From the NCBI RefSeq assembly GCF_002834295.1, contig NZ_PISP01000001.1:496001-560000 (forward strand): a DNA stretch of 64,000 nt, given 5' to 3'. The position numbers were made by a program, and so were the translations under genes. Positions 45,347 to 57,100 of this stretch are shown here, one piece after another (position 1 is the stretch's first letter; the number at the start of each line of letters is the position of its first letter). The DNA is from Rhodohalobacter barkolensis (lineage in GTDB: Bacteria; Bacteroidota; Rhodothermia; Balneolales; Balneolaceae). The notes under the pieces were generated by a model. That model did no database searches. It was not told where the DNA came from and saw only the letters and a list, made by a program, of their open reading frames with translations.

Positions 45347-48300
45347 ATGAAAACATCGTTTACTATTTTAGCAATTTTACTGTTTAATATTTATGCACCT
45401 CAATCTGTTGCGCAAATAACTGTAAACTCAGATATCGTTGAGAACACAACATGGACAGTGTCAGATTCACCTGTTTCTGTTCAGAATACAATTAAAGTAT
45501 CAGAGGGTGTGACTCTTACTATAGATCCCGGTGTTACAGTTGAAATGGCTAACGGTGCATCTCTTTATGTGGATGGAGCCCTGTCAGCCGCCGGTCTGGA
45601 AGGTAATCTGATTACATTCACGTCTTCAGAAGCAACACCCGCTCCGGGTGACTGGGGATCCATTGAATTTAGAAATAATAGTGATGCTGGTTCACTATTC
45701 GACTTTGTGGTTGTAGAATATGGTGCGGGAACCGATCGAACGGGTATGGTTTTTTATACAACCGGTGCGTTCGGGGTCAATATTTCCAATTCTATATTCA
45801 GAAATAGTGCAGTACATGGAATAAATCTGCGTGCTTCGTCACCAACCCTGGATAACTCCGAGTTCTACGATAATAATGGATATGGAGTCTACACCGATCT
45901 GAGTCTTAACTATACCATCCAAAACAGCACTATTCGAGATAATACAGTGGGAGGTATTCGGGTTCCAATCAATTCAAGCGCCTTGATTACAGATTCTGAA
46001 ATTGATTCAAACCCGGTCGGAATTTTGATTGATAACGGCGGTGCACCAACCCTTACCAATAACCAGATTGTGAATAATGAGTATGGCATCCGAATTATTG
46101 AGGTGGGTGCTACCAAACCGGAAATTACGGATAATACAATTTCCGGTAACACTGAATATGGAGCTGAAAACCTTAGCTCAAATGTATTGGATGCGAAATT
46201 TAACTTTTGGGGAAGTTCATTGGGTCCCACAACAGATTCGAACCCTTCAGGAAACGGAGACCGCGTTACGGAGGGAAATGTTGACTATACACCTTGGAGA
46301 TACGGTGCTACCGATCTTCCTGTAGTAGAAGTAAACTCCAATGTAGTGGAAAATACCGTTTGGGGAACCGGAAATGTATACCATTTAACCAGCGATATAA
46401 CAGTTGGCAGTGCTGCTACTTTGACTATTGAACCCGGTGCTGTAATCAAGTTTGCACCCGGGAGATCTCTGACGGTTGATGGACAGCTTGTGGCTGATGG
46501 AACTACGGAAAGTCTCATCTTTTTTACATCAGACCGCGATGATGCGGCAGGTGGTGATTCAAATGGTGATGGCGATTCAACTGTGCCTTCTCAAAATAAC
46601 TGGAATCAGATTAACATCAATAATTCGGGTTCCCAAATATCTCATACAATTATACGATATGGCGGTAGCAGCAGTACGTCCAGTTCCGGGGTACTGAATT
46701 TAAATGCCCCAATTTCATTGAGCGACGTTATTGTATCAAATAATTATAGAAATGGAATTTATTCTGATGTAGACCAAACCGGCTGGACGAATGTCCGATC
46801 CATCGATAATTCTAATCATGGTATCCTATTTTATGAAGCCGGGTTAGCAATGACAGGCGGTGAAGCATCGCTCAGTGGAGGTGTAGGTTTGTATTTACGG
46901 TCTTCCGATGTTGAAAAAACAGTTGAACTGGATGGGTTTATTTCGTCAGATAACAACAGTCATGGTATTCATATTGACGGAATTTCGAGCAGGCAAGGAA
47001 CCAGAATTTCATCTCTTTTAAATTCAGAAATCAGCGGTAATGGCGGAACAGGTTTGCTATTGTATTACTCACAAACCGGTGTGCAGCTGTTTGATGGGAA
47101 TTTGATTCAAAATAATTCGGGTCACGGTATAAATCTTAGCCACGGAATGACGGCTGAAGAAATTGTATTCCAAAACAATCAGATATTGGATAATGGACAG
47201 TCGGGGATACTGAGTACCCAGGCGCGGTTTATCGATAACCATTTTGAGGGGAACCGTTTTGGTATAGGAGCCTGGAAGGAGCTGGGTCATATCTACACCG
47301 ATGAGAGTGATGTGGACGGTAATACGTTTACCGACAATATCTATCCCGGTGCAATTGCCCTGTATGCGGATAACCTGAACGGAACGCTGAGCTCTACGGT
47401 GCCGGTTGCCTTTTCCAATCCAACCTACGTTTTAGCCTCCTCGGGTACGGCAAACAGCAGTTCTGATGTGCTGACCATTGAGCCGGGTGTGACCATCAAG
47501 ACCTCACCGGAGCTGGTGAATGAATTTACTGAACTTCGATTTGAAGGGCAGTTGATTGCCAATGGGGATGAGGTGAATCCAATTGTCTTTACATCGGTCA
47601 ATGATCATACATACGGCGGGGATGTAAGCCGTGTGGATGACAGCTCCTCCCCATCCCGCGGAGACTGGGCGGGTGTTCAGCTGCACCGATCAGGTACGGC
47701 CGAATCGGTGATGAGCCACGTCTATTTCCGGTATGCCCGAACCGGGATCACCGTTGGGGATGTGTTTAGCAATCCATCGGGGGTAGAGTATCAAAACACA
47801 TTTGAAGATATCTGGGTGGATCAATCCTCAGAAAATGGATTTGAAGTACGGGAGGGGGCGATTATCCTGGAGAGGTTACGCTCGACAAACAACAGCAGGA
47901 GCGGTGTGGAACTTGAAGATGCAAACAGCGGGAATGGATTTGTAGCCCGCGCTATCATACGTAATGCGGAGATTACCGGCAACGGAGGCAGCAATACCAA
48001 TTATGCAGGACTGTATGCCCGAAGCATAAATGACGGTGCCGCTTTTACGGAGGTTTCCAACAGTATCATTAGCGGGAACTCTATCGGGATTCAGATGGAA
48101 AGACCGTCATTGCCGGTCTCCATACTGGGTAATAATATTGAAAACAGTTCCTCCCATGGAATATTGATTAATTCACGACTTACAAGAACGGATCTTGCTT
48201 ATATAGGAAATCAGATATTGGGCAATGGACAGTCGGGGATACTGAGTACCCAGGCGCGGTTTATCGTTAACCATTTTGAGGGGAACCGGTTTGGAATCGG

Positions 48301-51097
48301 GGCCTGGAAGGAGCTGGGTCATATCTACACCGATGAGAGTGATGTGGACGGTAATACGTTTACCGACAATATCTATCCCGGTGCAATTGCCCTGTATGCG
48401 GATAACCTGAATGGAACGCTGAGCGCTACGGTGCCGGTTGCCTTTTCCAATCCAACCTACGTTTTAGCCTCCTCGGGCACGGCCAACAGCAGTTCTGATG
48501 TGCTGACCATTGAACCGGGCGTGACGATCAAAACATCGCCTGAGCTGGTCAACGAATTCAATGAACTTCGTTTTGAAGGGCAGTTGATTGCCAACGGCGA
48601 TGAGGTGAATCCAATTGTCTTTACATCGGTCAATGATCATACATACGGTGGGGATGTAAGCCGTGTGGATGACAGCTCCTCCCCATCCCGCGGAGACTGG
48701 GCGGGTGTTCAGCTGCACCGATCAGGTACGGCCGAATCGGTGATGAGCCACGTCTATTTCCGGTATGCCCGAACCGGGATCACCGTTGGGGATGTGTTTA
48801 GCAATCCATCGGGGGTAGTGTATCAAAACACATTTGAAGATATCTGGGTGGATCAATCCTCAGAAAATGGATTTGAAGTGCGGGAGGGTGCAATTACCCT
48901 GGAGAGATTGCGATCGACGAACAACAGCAGAAGTGGTGTTGAACTGGAGGATGGTAACAGCGGGAATGGATTTGTAGCCCGCGCTATCGTACGTAATGCG
49001 GAGATCACCGGCAACGGAGGCAGCAATACCAATTATGCGGGACTGTTTGCCCGAAGTATAAATGACGGTGCCGCTTTTACGGAGGTATCCAACAGCACCA
49101 TTAGCGGGAACTCTATCGGGATTCGAATGGAGGCCTCATCACTTCCGTCTACAATTCAGTCTAATACTATTACAGATAATGCGACTGACGGAATTAATAC
49201 CCGCTTAGTCTCAGTAGAGACAGATACTTCGCTGACCATCTCGGGTAACACGGTATCCGGTCATACTTCCGGTACGGGAGCTTTGGTAACCCGGGCGATA
49301 ATTTCGGACAACACATTTGAAAACAACGTCTTTCCAATTGGGCTGATGGGAGAACTGTCTAGAGAGGGAAGCGCGAATGAAAATGGGACACTCTTCGAGG
49401 GAAATATCATCGGGGAGCATGTTTACCAGGATGCAATTGCACTCTATTCCTCCAACAATTTGAGCTTAAAGGGTAAACTGGGGTATACATGGCCGGAATC
49501 TTTTGAAAATGGAGTTTACATCCCAATTGTCGGTACAACCTATATCAATTCATCAAATAGTGTAGAAGTTGCTCCGGGAACTGTTTTTAAAATGGGACAC
49601 AATTCAACGAATGACTCTTTTCTGATTCAGGGAGAATTTTTGGTTGAAGGTGGTGTAGATGATAAAATCGTATTTACCTCCTTAAAGGATGATTCATTTG
49701 CCGGCGATACCAATAAAGATGACAATACCACACTACCGGATAGGAGTGACTGGAATTATATGGAATTTCGAAATTCCGGATCGAGCAGTTCACTGGTGAA
49801 GCATGCCATTATTCGGTACGGTCGGTATAATCTTTACATGAGGAATACAGAAGCTGTAGTTGATTCGAGCTTTTCATCAAATGCAGATCGTGGGGTATAT
49901 ACTCTGGATGGTGCAAAACCAACTATCCGTAATTCAGAAATCCACTCAAATGGTTATGGGATTTACGTTAATTCAGACTCTGATGATCCGAATATTCACC
50001 TGAATAATATATATGACAATACTGACGCCGGATTATACGTGCGAAGAGATGTTACCGCGATAGATAATTATTGGGGTGATTTAACAGGACCATTTGTAGA
50101 TCAGGGATCTGATTTAAATCTGGACGGACAAGGTGATCGAATCGAAATTAGCGGATCATATGAAGTTACCTATCGTCCATTTTTGACGGACCGGACCGGA
50201 GTTTTGCTTGGGGATGTCAGTGAAGATGGATCCATATCCGCATTTGATGGCTCACTAATACTTCAGTATGTGGTTGAACTAATGACTTTAGAGGCTTCCC
50301 AAATTGCTGCTGCTGATGTATCGGGTGATGGTTCTGTCAGTGCCATGGACGCCTCCTATGTTCTTCAATATGTAGTTGGGTTGATAACCGGATTCCCGGG
50401 TGCCGGCAAGCTACCTGAGATTGAATCTGAAGAGATATATGAAATTGAGACGATTGTTGCGGATTCATACTTCGACATGATCATTAAAACGAAAGGGAAT
50501 ATGGATGTTTATGCCGGAGAAATTGAGCTGAATTATCCGGAACAAACCGTATCGGATGTGGAAATATTGAAAACCGCGGAGACTGCAAACTGGAATACGA
50601 TTAACAATTCAGACCGTGGAAATTTGAAAGTGGCTATTGCCGGCCTTGAAGCCATCAAAGAGCAGGGAGATCTGATACATTTAAGGTTTAATCGCTTGGA
50701 TGAAGAACAGATTCAGTTGAGAGACATTCAGATTTCAAACCTGAAAATAAATGAAGTGGATGTGTCAGAAAGTGCGGGAGAGGACTTATCGGATCAGACA
50801 GAAAATTTATTGCCGGAATCGTTTACGCTGCAGCAGAATTACCCCAATCCATTTAATCCTACCACCAATATTCAATATCAAATACCGGCAGAAGGGCAGG
50901 TATCCGTTCGGGTATTTAATACGATTGGGCAGGAAGTTGCAGTACTGGTGAATAATCAAGTTCAAACGGCCGGCACCTATCAGCTGGAGTGGAACGCAAT
51001 TAATGTTTCCAGTGGAATCTACTTCTACAAAATTGAAGTAACAGGAGCCGACGGCAGGCAGTTTACTGACGTGAAAAGAATGACACTCATCAAATAA
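45347..51097 (+). CDS. T9SS-sorted right-handed beta-helix surface protein with dockerin pair
   Basis: The 1,916-residue protein starts with a signal peptide (MKTSFTILAILLF to SVAQ). The bulk is right-handed parallel beta-helix repeats of the NosD/pectate-lyase kind, with recurring NxIxxNxxxGI units and LTIEPGVTIK linkers. A segment of about 307 residues occurs twice at near identity (DNA 47177-48099 and 48209-49131). Near the C terminus are two dockerin calcium loops (DVSEDGSISAFD and DVSGDGSVSAMD, about residues 1623-1680), then a cohesin-like strand region, then the sorting domain (NYPNPFNP, last 95 residues). It is exported and probably bound to the cell surface. A GTG at 45263 is an alternative start. 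Confidence 0.87.
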   Translation: MKTSFTILAILLFNIYAPQSVAQITVNSDIVENTTWTVSDSPVSVQNTIKVSEGVTLTIDPGVTVEMANGASLYVDGALSAAGLEGNLITFTSSEATPAPGDWGSIEFRNNSDAGSLFDFVVVEYGAGTDRTGMVFYTTGAFGVNISNSIFRNSAVHGINLRASSPTLDNSEFYDNNGYGVYTDLSLNYTIQNSTIRDNTVGGIRVPINSSALITDSEIDSNPVGILIDNGGAPTLTNNQIVNNEYGIRIIEVGATKPEITDNTISGNTEYGAENLSSNVLDAKFNFWGSSLGPTTDSNPSGNGDRVTEGNVDYTPWRYGATDLPVVEVNSNVVENTVWGTGNVYHLTSDITVGSAATLTIEPGAVIKFAPGRSLTVDGQLVADGTTESLIFFTSDRDDAAGGDSNGDGDSTVPSQNNWNQININNSGSQISHTIIRYGGSSSTSSSGVLNLNAPISLSDVIVSNNYRNGIYSDVDQTGWTNVRSIDNSNHGILFYEAGLAMTGGEASLSGGVGLYLRSSDVEKTVELDGFISSDNNSHGIHIDGISSRQGTRISSLLNSEISGNGGTGLLLYYSQTGVQLFDGNLIQNNSGHGINLSHGMTAEEIVFQNNQILDNGQSGILSTQARFIDNHFEGNRFGIGAWKELGHIYTDESDVDGNTFTDNIYPGAIALYADNLNGTLSSTVPVAFSNPTYVLASSGTANSSSDVLTIEPGVTIKTSPELVNEFTELRFEGQLIANGDEVNPIVFTSVNDHTYGGDVSRVDDSSSPSRGDWAGVQLHRSGTAESVMSHVYFRYARTGITVGDVFSNPSGVEYQNTFEDIWVDQSSENGFEVREGAIILERLRSTNNSRSGVELEDANSGNGFVARAIIRNAEITGNGGSNTNYAGLYARSINDGAAFTEVSNSIISGNSIGIQMERPSLPVSILGNNIENSSSHGILINSRLTRTDLAYIGNQILGNGQSGILSTQARFIVNHFEGNRFGIGAWKELGHIYTDESDVDGNTFTDNIYPGAIALYADNLNGTLSATVPVAFSNPTYVLASSGTANSSSDVLTIEPGVTIKTSPELVNEFNELRFEGQLIANGDEVNPIVFTSVNDHTYGGDVSRVDDSSSPSRGDWAGVQLHRSGTAESVMSHVYFRYARTGITVGDVFSNPSGVVYQNTFEDIWVDQSSENGFEVREGAITLERLRSTNNSRSGVELEDGNSGNGFVARAIVRNAEITGNGGSNTNYAGLFARSINDGAAFTEVSNSTISGNSIGIRMEASSLPSTIQSNTITDNATDGINTRLVSVETDTSLTISGNTVSGHTSGTGALVTRAIISDNTFENNVFPIGLMGELSREGSANENGTLFEGNIIGEHVYQDAIALYSSNNLSLKGKLGYTWPESFENGVYIPIVGTTYINSSNSVEVAPGTVFKMGHNSTNDSFLIQGEFLVEGGVDDKIVFTSLKDDSFAGDTNKDDNTTLPDRSDWNYMEFRNSGSSSSLVKHAIIRYGRYNLYMRNTEAVVDSSFSSNADRGVYTLDGAKPTIRNSEIHSNGYGIYVNSDSDDPNIHLNNIYDNTDAGLYVRRDVTAIDNYWGDLTGPFVDQGSDLNLDGQGDRIEISGSYEVTYRPFLTDRTGVLLGDVSEDGSISAFDGSLILQYVVELMTLEASQIAAADVSGDGSVSAMDASYVLQYVVGLITGFPGAGKLPEIESEEIYEIETIVADSYFDMIIKTKGNMDVYAGEIELNYPEQTVSDVEILKTAETANWNTINNSDRGNLKVAIAGLEAIKEQGDLIHLRFNRLDEEQIQLRDIQISNLKINEVDVSESAGEDLSDQTENLLPESFTLQQNYPNPFNPTTNIQYQIPAEGQVSVRVFNTIGQEVAVLVNNQVQTAGTYQLEWNAINVSSGIYFYKIEVTGADGRQFTDVKRMTLIK
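47177..48099 (+). repeat. First copy of a 923-bp internal direct repeat
   Basis: This part of the beta-helix gene recurs at 48209-49131 with a period of 1,032 bp (344 codons). The encoded segments differ at only about 11 of 307 residues by my count, while the 36 residues between the copies differ strongly from the corresponding residues before the first copy. Confidence 0.9.
48209..49131 (+). repeat. Second copy of the 923-bp internal direct repeat
   Basis: Near-identical to 47177-48099, starting AATCAGATATTGG in both. The high identity implies recent duplication or gene conversion. It keeps the reading frame and adds one superhelical block to the beta-helix. Confidence 0.9.
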
Positions 51098-51124
51098 GAA
51101 ATGATAGCTGCTAACAGCCGTAAC

Positions 51125-54100
51125 ATGAAAAAACTGATTAGAACAAAGTTTTTCGGGGTACTTTTGCTTTTGTGTGGCTTGGGCTATGGGAATGCACTAT
51201 CCCAAACTATTTCCATTTCTATACCTGATACTACGGTGGATGCCGGAGAAACCATTACCATACCTGTTTCTGTAAGTGAAATTTTAGAATCAGATAATAT
51301 ATTCTCCGGTGAGTGGAAGTTCACATCCTCCTCCAATCTTATAACATTTCAAGATGTTTCCACTTCAGGTACTATTCTCGATGGAATAAACAGCACGTTT
51401 AACTCAACATCCGGCAATTTTGCATTTGCAGCTATGCAACCTGTAACGGGAGAGGGGTTATTCTTGAATCTGACTGTGCAGGTTCGTGAAGATGCTGTTA
51501 AATTTGAAGATTCGGAAATAGGAATTACTGACGGAAGATTCAATGAGGGAGAGCCACAGCTTGCGTCAGACCCAGGAGTCATTTCTGTTCGTGGAATAGA
51601 AGTTACTCCAAAAGAACCATCAGGGGCTTTGATTGAGGGACAAAGCTTTCAGTTTTCAGTCAATGGTAATATAACGGAACCCGTAACATGGACATCTTCG
51701 GATACAAATATTGCTACGGTATCTTCAACCGGGCTGGTTGAAGGCATTATTCCTGGTACGGTAAAAATTTATGTTGAAGATGCAGCCGGCTTAACAGATT
51801 CAACAGATTTTTTCAGGGTTGAACCTATCTCATTACAGGAACTTACATTAGGTGTTTCAGATCGAAATGTTACTCAAACCCTTGTTGATTCCGTACAGGT
51901 TAATGTTTCAGATTTAACCGGTCTGAATATTACCTCCGGACAATTTGATCTGAGCTTTACCTCATCAAAACTTGAAATCCTTTCGATATCGACCGAAGGA
52001 ACCATTTTAGAAGGAAAACCTGATCCCACTTATTTTCTGGATGGAAATTTAATGAGAATAGCTTTTGCGGATTCTGAACCTTATGAGGGTGAAGGAGCCT
52101 TGATGAATATTGTTTTCAGGGTGAATAGAGATGCAACAGGAACAGCCAGTTTTATTCCTCAAAATGTACTGTTTAATGAAGATTTTGAAGCAGATGCCAA
52201 TGAGGGAACGGTAACGATTGAAAATGCTCCTGAAATTATTGTTAACCAGCCTCAGAACGAACTAACGATTGGTGAAAGTCAAATCTATAGTGTGGAGACC
52301 GGCGGAACGGCACCCTACAGATGGAATACTGATGATGAATCAGTGGCAGTTATTGATGAGAATACCGGTGAATTACAGGCCTTATCAAGAGGAACAGTGA
52401 ACATTACTGCAGTGGATAGTGATAATTTTGAATCTGAACCGGTAGAACTGAGGGTTAATGATGTAACAGTATCTGTTGCTGATACCACCGTTCAGGATTA
52501 TCAAACATTTACTTTGCCCATTGAAACTTCAGATTTGACAGATTTAGGAATTGTGGCATATGAAATCGATCTCGATTTTGATCCGGCTCTGTTGAACTTT
52601 GAGTCCATAGAGTCTGCCGGGACAATTTCTGATGGTTTAAATATTTCCAACTCTGTAGAAGAAGGTGTGGTAAAAGTTGCAGCAGCCGGTACGTCTGTTC
52701 TATCCGGAGAAGGGACACTTTTAAACGTTAATTTCAGTATTCAGGATACAGTTTCATTTGGCAGTTCAGGTGTTGTGGATCCGGTAAGAGTACAGTTTAA
52801 TGAACCCGGACCCAGTACTCCAACCGCCAGTCGCAGGTCTGCAACGATTAGTTTTTCTGACTCGGTACTACCGGATCAGATTACATTGACAGCTCCTGAA
52901 AATGGTCAAACCGGTGTTCCCATAAATCCGGAATTTGTGTGGGGAAACTCTGATGGCGCTAATGAATATGAATTGGAAATCTATTCGGACCCCGACTTAA
53001 CGCAGCTATTTACGAGAGTAACAGGTTTAACAGAATCGTCTCATTTTTTAACGGAAGACCTCAATCAGTTATCGATTTATTACTGGAGAGTAAGAGCCAT
53101 TGGGACAGAAGGGGCAGGGCCGTGGTCTGAAACGTGGAACTTTGAAACGGTTCCCGGAGTTGCTGCCGCTCCGGTACTGATGGAACCCTCTGACCAGGAA
53201 ATCGATGTGCCCATAAATCCAACTCTCAGGTGGATGTCATCGACATTTGCAGAGAGTTATGTTGTTGAATTAACCACAGATCCGAATTTTGAAACAATTG
53301 ATTTAACTGAAAGCGTTACGGATACTTTGTACCAGGTTGATAATTTACAGTTCGAGACTGTTTATTACTGGAGAGTTAAAGGAGTAAATGAGCTAGGTGA
53401 AGGAAATGCTTCGGATTCATTTAGTTTTACTACGGAAGTTGATGACACAACCCCGCCAAATTCTGTAGATGCAGAACTTTCTTCTGTAGTTGCTACAACT
53501 CCACACCTTGCTGATGGTGAAGATCAATCGTTTGTTACAGTTACACTCATCGATACAGACGGGAATCCGGTTGAAGGAATGGTACCTTCTGACCTGACCA
53601 TTCAGACGACCGGAAGTGCTGAATTTACATTACCTGATGGTTTGGGAAATCCCGGAGAATTTGGATTCACGGTGACAAATAGTGTTGCGGAAATAGTGAC
53701 AGTTACCGTTACCGCTGATGGGGTTGAACTGAATGAGAAACCTGAAATTGAGTTTGAAGAACCCCTTAAACTTGTTGACGCTGACTTGTCAACCGTTACG
53801 GCAACTACGCCGCATGACGCTGATGGTGAGGATTCATCTATGGTCGTTGTTCAACTCGCTGACTCATTGGGTAACCCTATAGAACGGTTCAGTCCGGCGG
53901 ATCTGCAAATTGACGTATCGGGCAGCGCAGAATTCACGGGTGCCGATAATACTGGCAACCCCGGAGAGTTTGCGTTTAGCGTAACCAACTCGGTAGCTGA
54001 AACCGTTTCGGTATCGATTACCGTGGATGATGTATTGTTAACTGATCAACCTGAAATTCTGTTTGAAGAACCTCTCCAATTGGTGGATGCTGATTTGTCA

Positions 54101-57100
54101 ACCGTTACGGCAACAACTCCACATGATGCCGATGGTGCAGACCCATCAACGGTCGTTGTTCAACTCGCTGACTCCTTGGGTAACCCAATAGAACGATTTA
54201 GTCCGGCAGATTTACAAATTGACGTATCAGGAAGCGCAGAATTCACAGGCGCCGATAACACCGGAAATCCGGGAGAGTTTGCATTTACGGTAACCAATAC
54301 GGTAGCTGAAACCGTTTCGGTATCGATTACCGTGGATGATGTTTTACTGACCGATCAGCCCGAAATTCTGTTTGAAGAGCCGATTCAGTTGGTGGATGCT
54401 GACTTGTCAACCGTGACGGCAACCACGCCACACCTTGCCGATGGGGAGGATCAATCATTTGTTCGAATTCAACTATCAGATTCATTAGGGAATCCGATAG
54501 ATCGATTTCAACCCTCTGATATCATTATAGATGTGAATGGAAGTGCTGAAATTACCAGTCCAGACAATCTTGGGAATCCGGGGGAATTCGGATTTACTGT
54601 CCGCAATACTGTGGTGGAAACTGTAACGGTTACAATCACCGTGGATGACGTACAATTAACGGATCAGCCTCAAATTATTTTCCAGGAAGTTGAAACCCCT
54701 CTGCCTGTGGTAAATGCTGATTCTTCATCCGTATCAGCTACGTCTCCACATTTTGCAGATGGAGTGGATGCATCAGAGGTTACAATTGTAGTTGCAGATT
54801 CCCTTGGTGAAGCCATTGGCCGCTACACATCAGGGGATATTGATATTCAATTGAATGGAGCAGGAGAAATAGGCACGATTGAATCGACAGGAGATGCCGG
54901 AATCTTCCGTGCATCAATTACCTCCCTGGAACCAGGTACGGTAAGCCTGAATGTCACAGTTGATGGCGTTGTTTTAACGGACCAGCCCGAAATTCTGTTT
55001 GAAGAGCCGATTCAGTTGGTGGATGCAGACTTATCAACCGTCACAGCAACCACTCCACATGATGCCGATGGAGCAGACCCATCAACGGTCGTTGTTCAGT
55101 TAGCTGACTCACTGGGGAATCCTATTGAACGATTCAGTCCGGCGGATCTGCAAATTGACGTATCGGGCAGCGCAGAATTCACGGGTGCCGATAATACTGG
55201 CAACCCCGGAGAGTTTGCGTTTAGCGTAACCAACTCGGTAGCTGAAACCGTTTCGGTATCCATTACTGTGGATGATGTTCAGTTGACAGACCTACCTGAG
55301 ATCGTATTTGAAGAGCCTATTCAACTGGTCGATGCAGATTCTTCCACCGTTACAGCAACTTCACCACATCTTGCGGATGGCGAGGACCGATCAACGGTGA
55401 TTGTGCAGCTGGCTGATTCTCTGGGAGATCCCATTGACCGGTTCAATCCCGAAGACTTGCTGATTAACGTAACCGGAGATGCCCAGTACGCGGCACCGGA
55501 TGTGACGGGGAATCCGGGAGAGTATGTGTTTAGTGTGTCAAATACAGTAGCTGAAACGGTATCGGTATCCATATCCGTAGATGAAGTTCAGTTGAGTGAT
55601 CAACCTGAGATCGTATTTGAAGAGCCTATTCAACTGGTCGATGCCGATTCTTCCACCGTTACTGCTACATCACCACACTTGGCTGATGGTAATGATCAAT
55701 CCACGGTAGTTGTCCAACTCTCGGATTCTCTTGGAAATAGGATTGATCGCTTTACTCCTGAAGATCTTCTAATTGAAGTGAGTGGGAGCGCACAATTTAC
55801 AAACCCGGATGTAACCGGCAATATCGGGGAGTTTATATTTACGGTAACAAACTCGGTAGCTGAAACGGTTACAGTTTCAATTACCGTGGATGATGTACTG
55901 CTGACCGATCAGCCAGAAATTTTGTTTGAAGAGCCGATTCAGTTGGTGGATGCTGACTTGTCAACCGTGACGGCAACAACACCGCATGATGCCGATGGAG
56001 CAGACCCATCAACGGTCGTTGTTCAACTCGCTGACTCCCTGGGTAATCCTATTGAACGATTCAGTCCGGCTGATCTGCAAATTGGAGTGACTGGAAGCGC
56101 GGAATTCACGGGTGCTGATAACACTGGCAACTCCGGAGAGTTTGCGTTTACAGTAACCAATACGGTAGCTGAAACGGTTTCAGTATCGATCACTGTGGAT
56201 GATGTTCAACTGGCAGATCAGCCTGAAATTCTCTTTGAAGAGCCGTTCGTTGGCGTTCCATCAGCACCGGAATTGACATCTGTTGAGTCCGTTGAAACCG
56301 GAGCAAATCTCAACTGGAGCGTATCAGTGACTGATCATATCGATCACTTCTTAATATACAGGGGAGAGTCGCCTGAGAGCTTAACCGTATTGGAAAGCGT
56401 CGGACCGGAGGTAAGAAATTACTTAGATAGCAATCCACTTCAAGGTGCATCGGTTTACGCTTTAACTGCAGTAAACAGAAATGGTGAGGAGAGTGAACTT
56501 TCCAATATTATCTATTACATAAACAGTGAAATTGTAGCATCTACTGAATGGCAGCTTTCAAGTACTCCTCTGTCTGTAGAAAGTGATGAAATGGATCTGG
56601 CTACTATCTACAGCTACAGTGATCGGTATGATTTGAGCAGTACCTTTATACCCGGCAGGGGATATTGGATCAAAACAAAATCGTTCGACAACGAAACAAT
56701 ACCTGCTGCAGGTCAGGGTTTGGATAGTTTGAGTGTAAGGTTGAATTCAGGCTGGAACCTTATAGGAAGTTTGTCTGAACCGGTTTCAATATTTGCAATA
56801 TCAGACCCGGAAGAACTTCTTACAGAAACACCGGTTTATCTCTATAAAGATGGCAATTATGCTGCAACAGATGAGTTGATACCCAATTCCGGACACTGGA
56901 TATATGCGCGTGAAGACGGTAATATCACCATCACAGTACAGAACGATCCACCCACTGCGGGTATGGAATTAGCGGATTCAGAGACTGATTCTGAGTTAAA
57001 CCAAGAATTAGCAAGGATTCAGTTTATATCTGGATCTTCCAGCTCAGAATTGGTTGCCAGTCAGGTTTACTTGTCTGAGGCAGAACAACAAAGTTATCTG

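Noticed and set aside
53458-56240. Tandem repeats as a CRISPR array
   Set aside because: The 309-bp units are coding, in frame throughout and give Big_1-like domains; no spacers.
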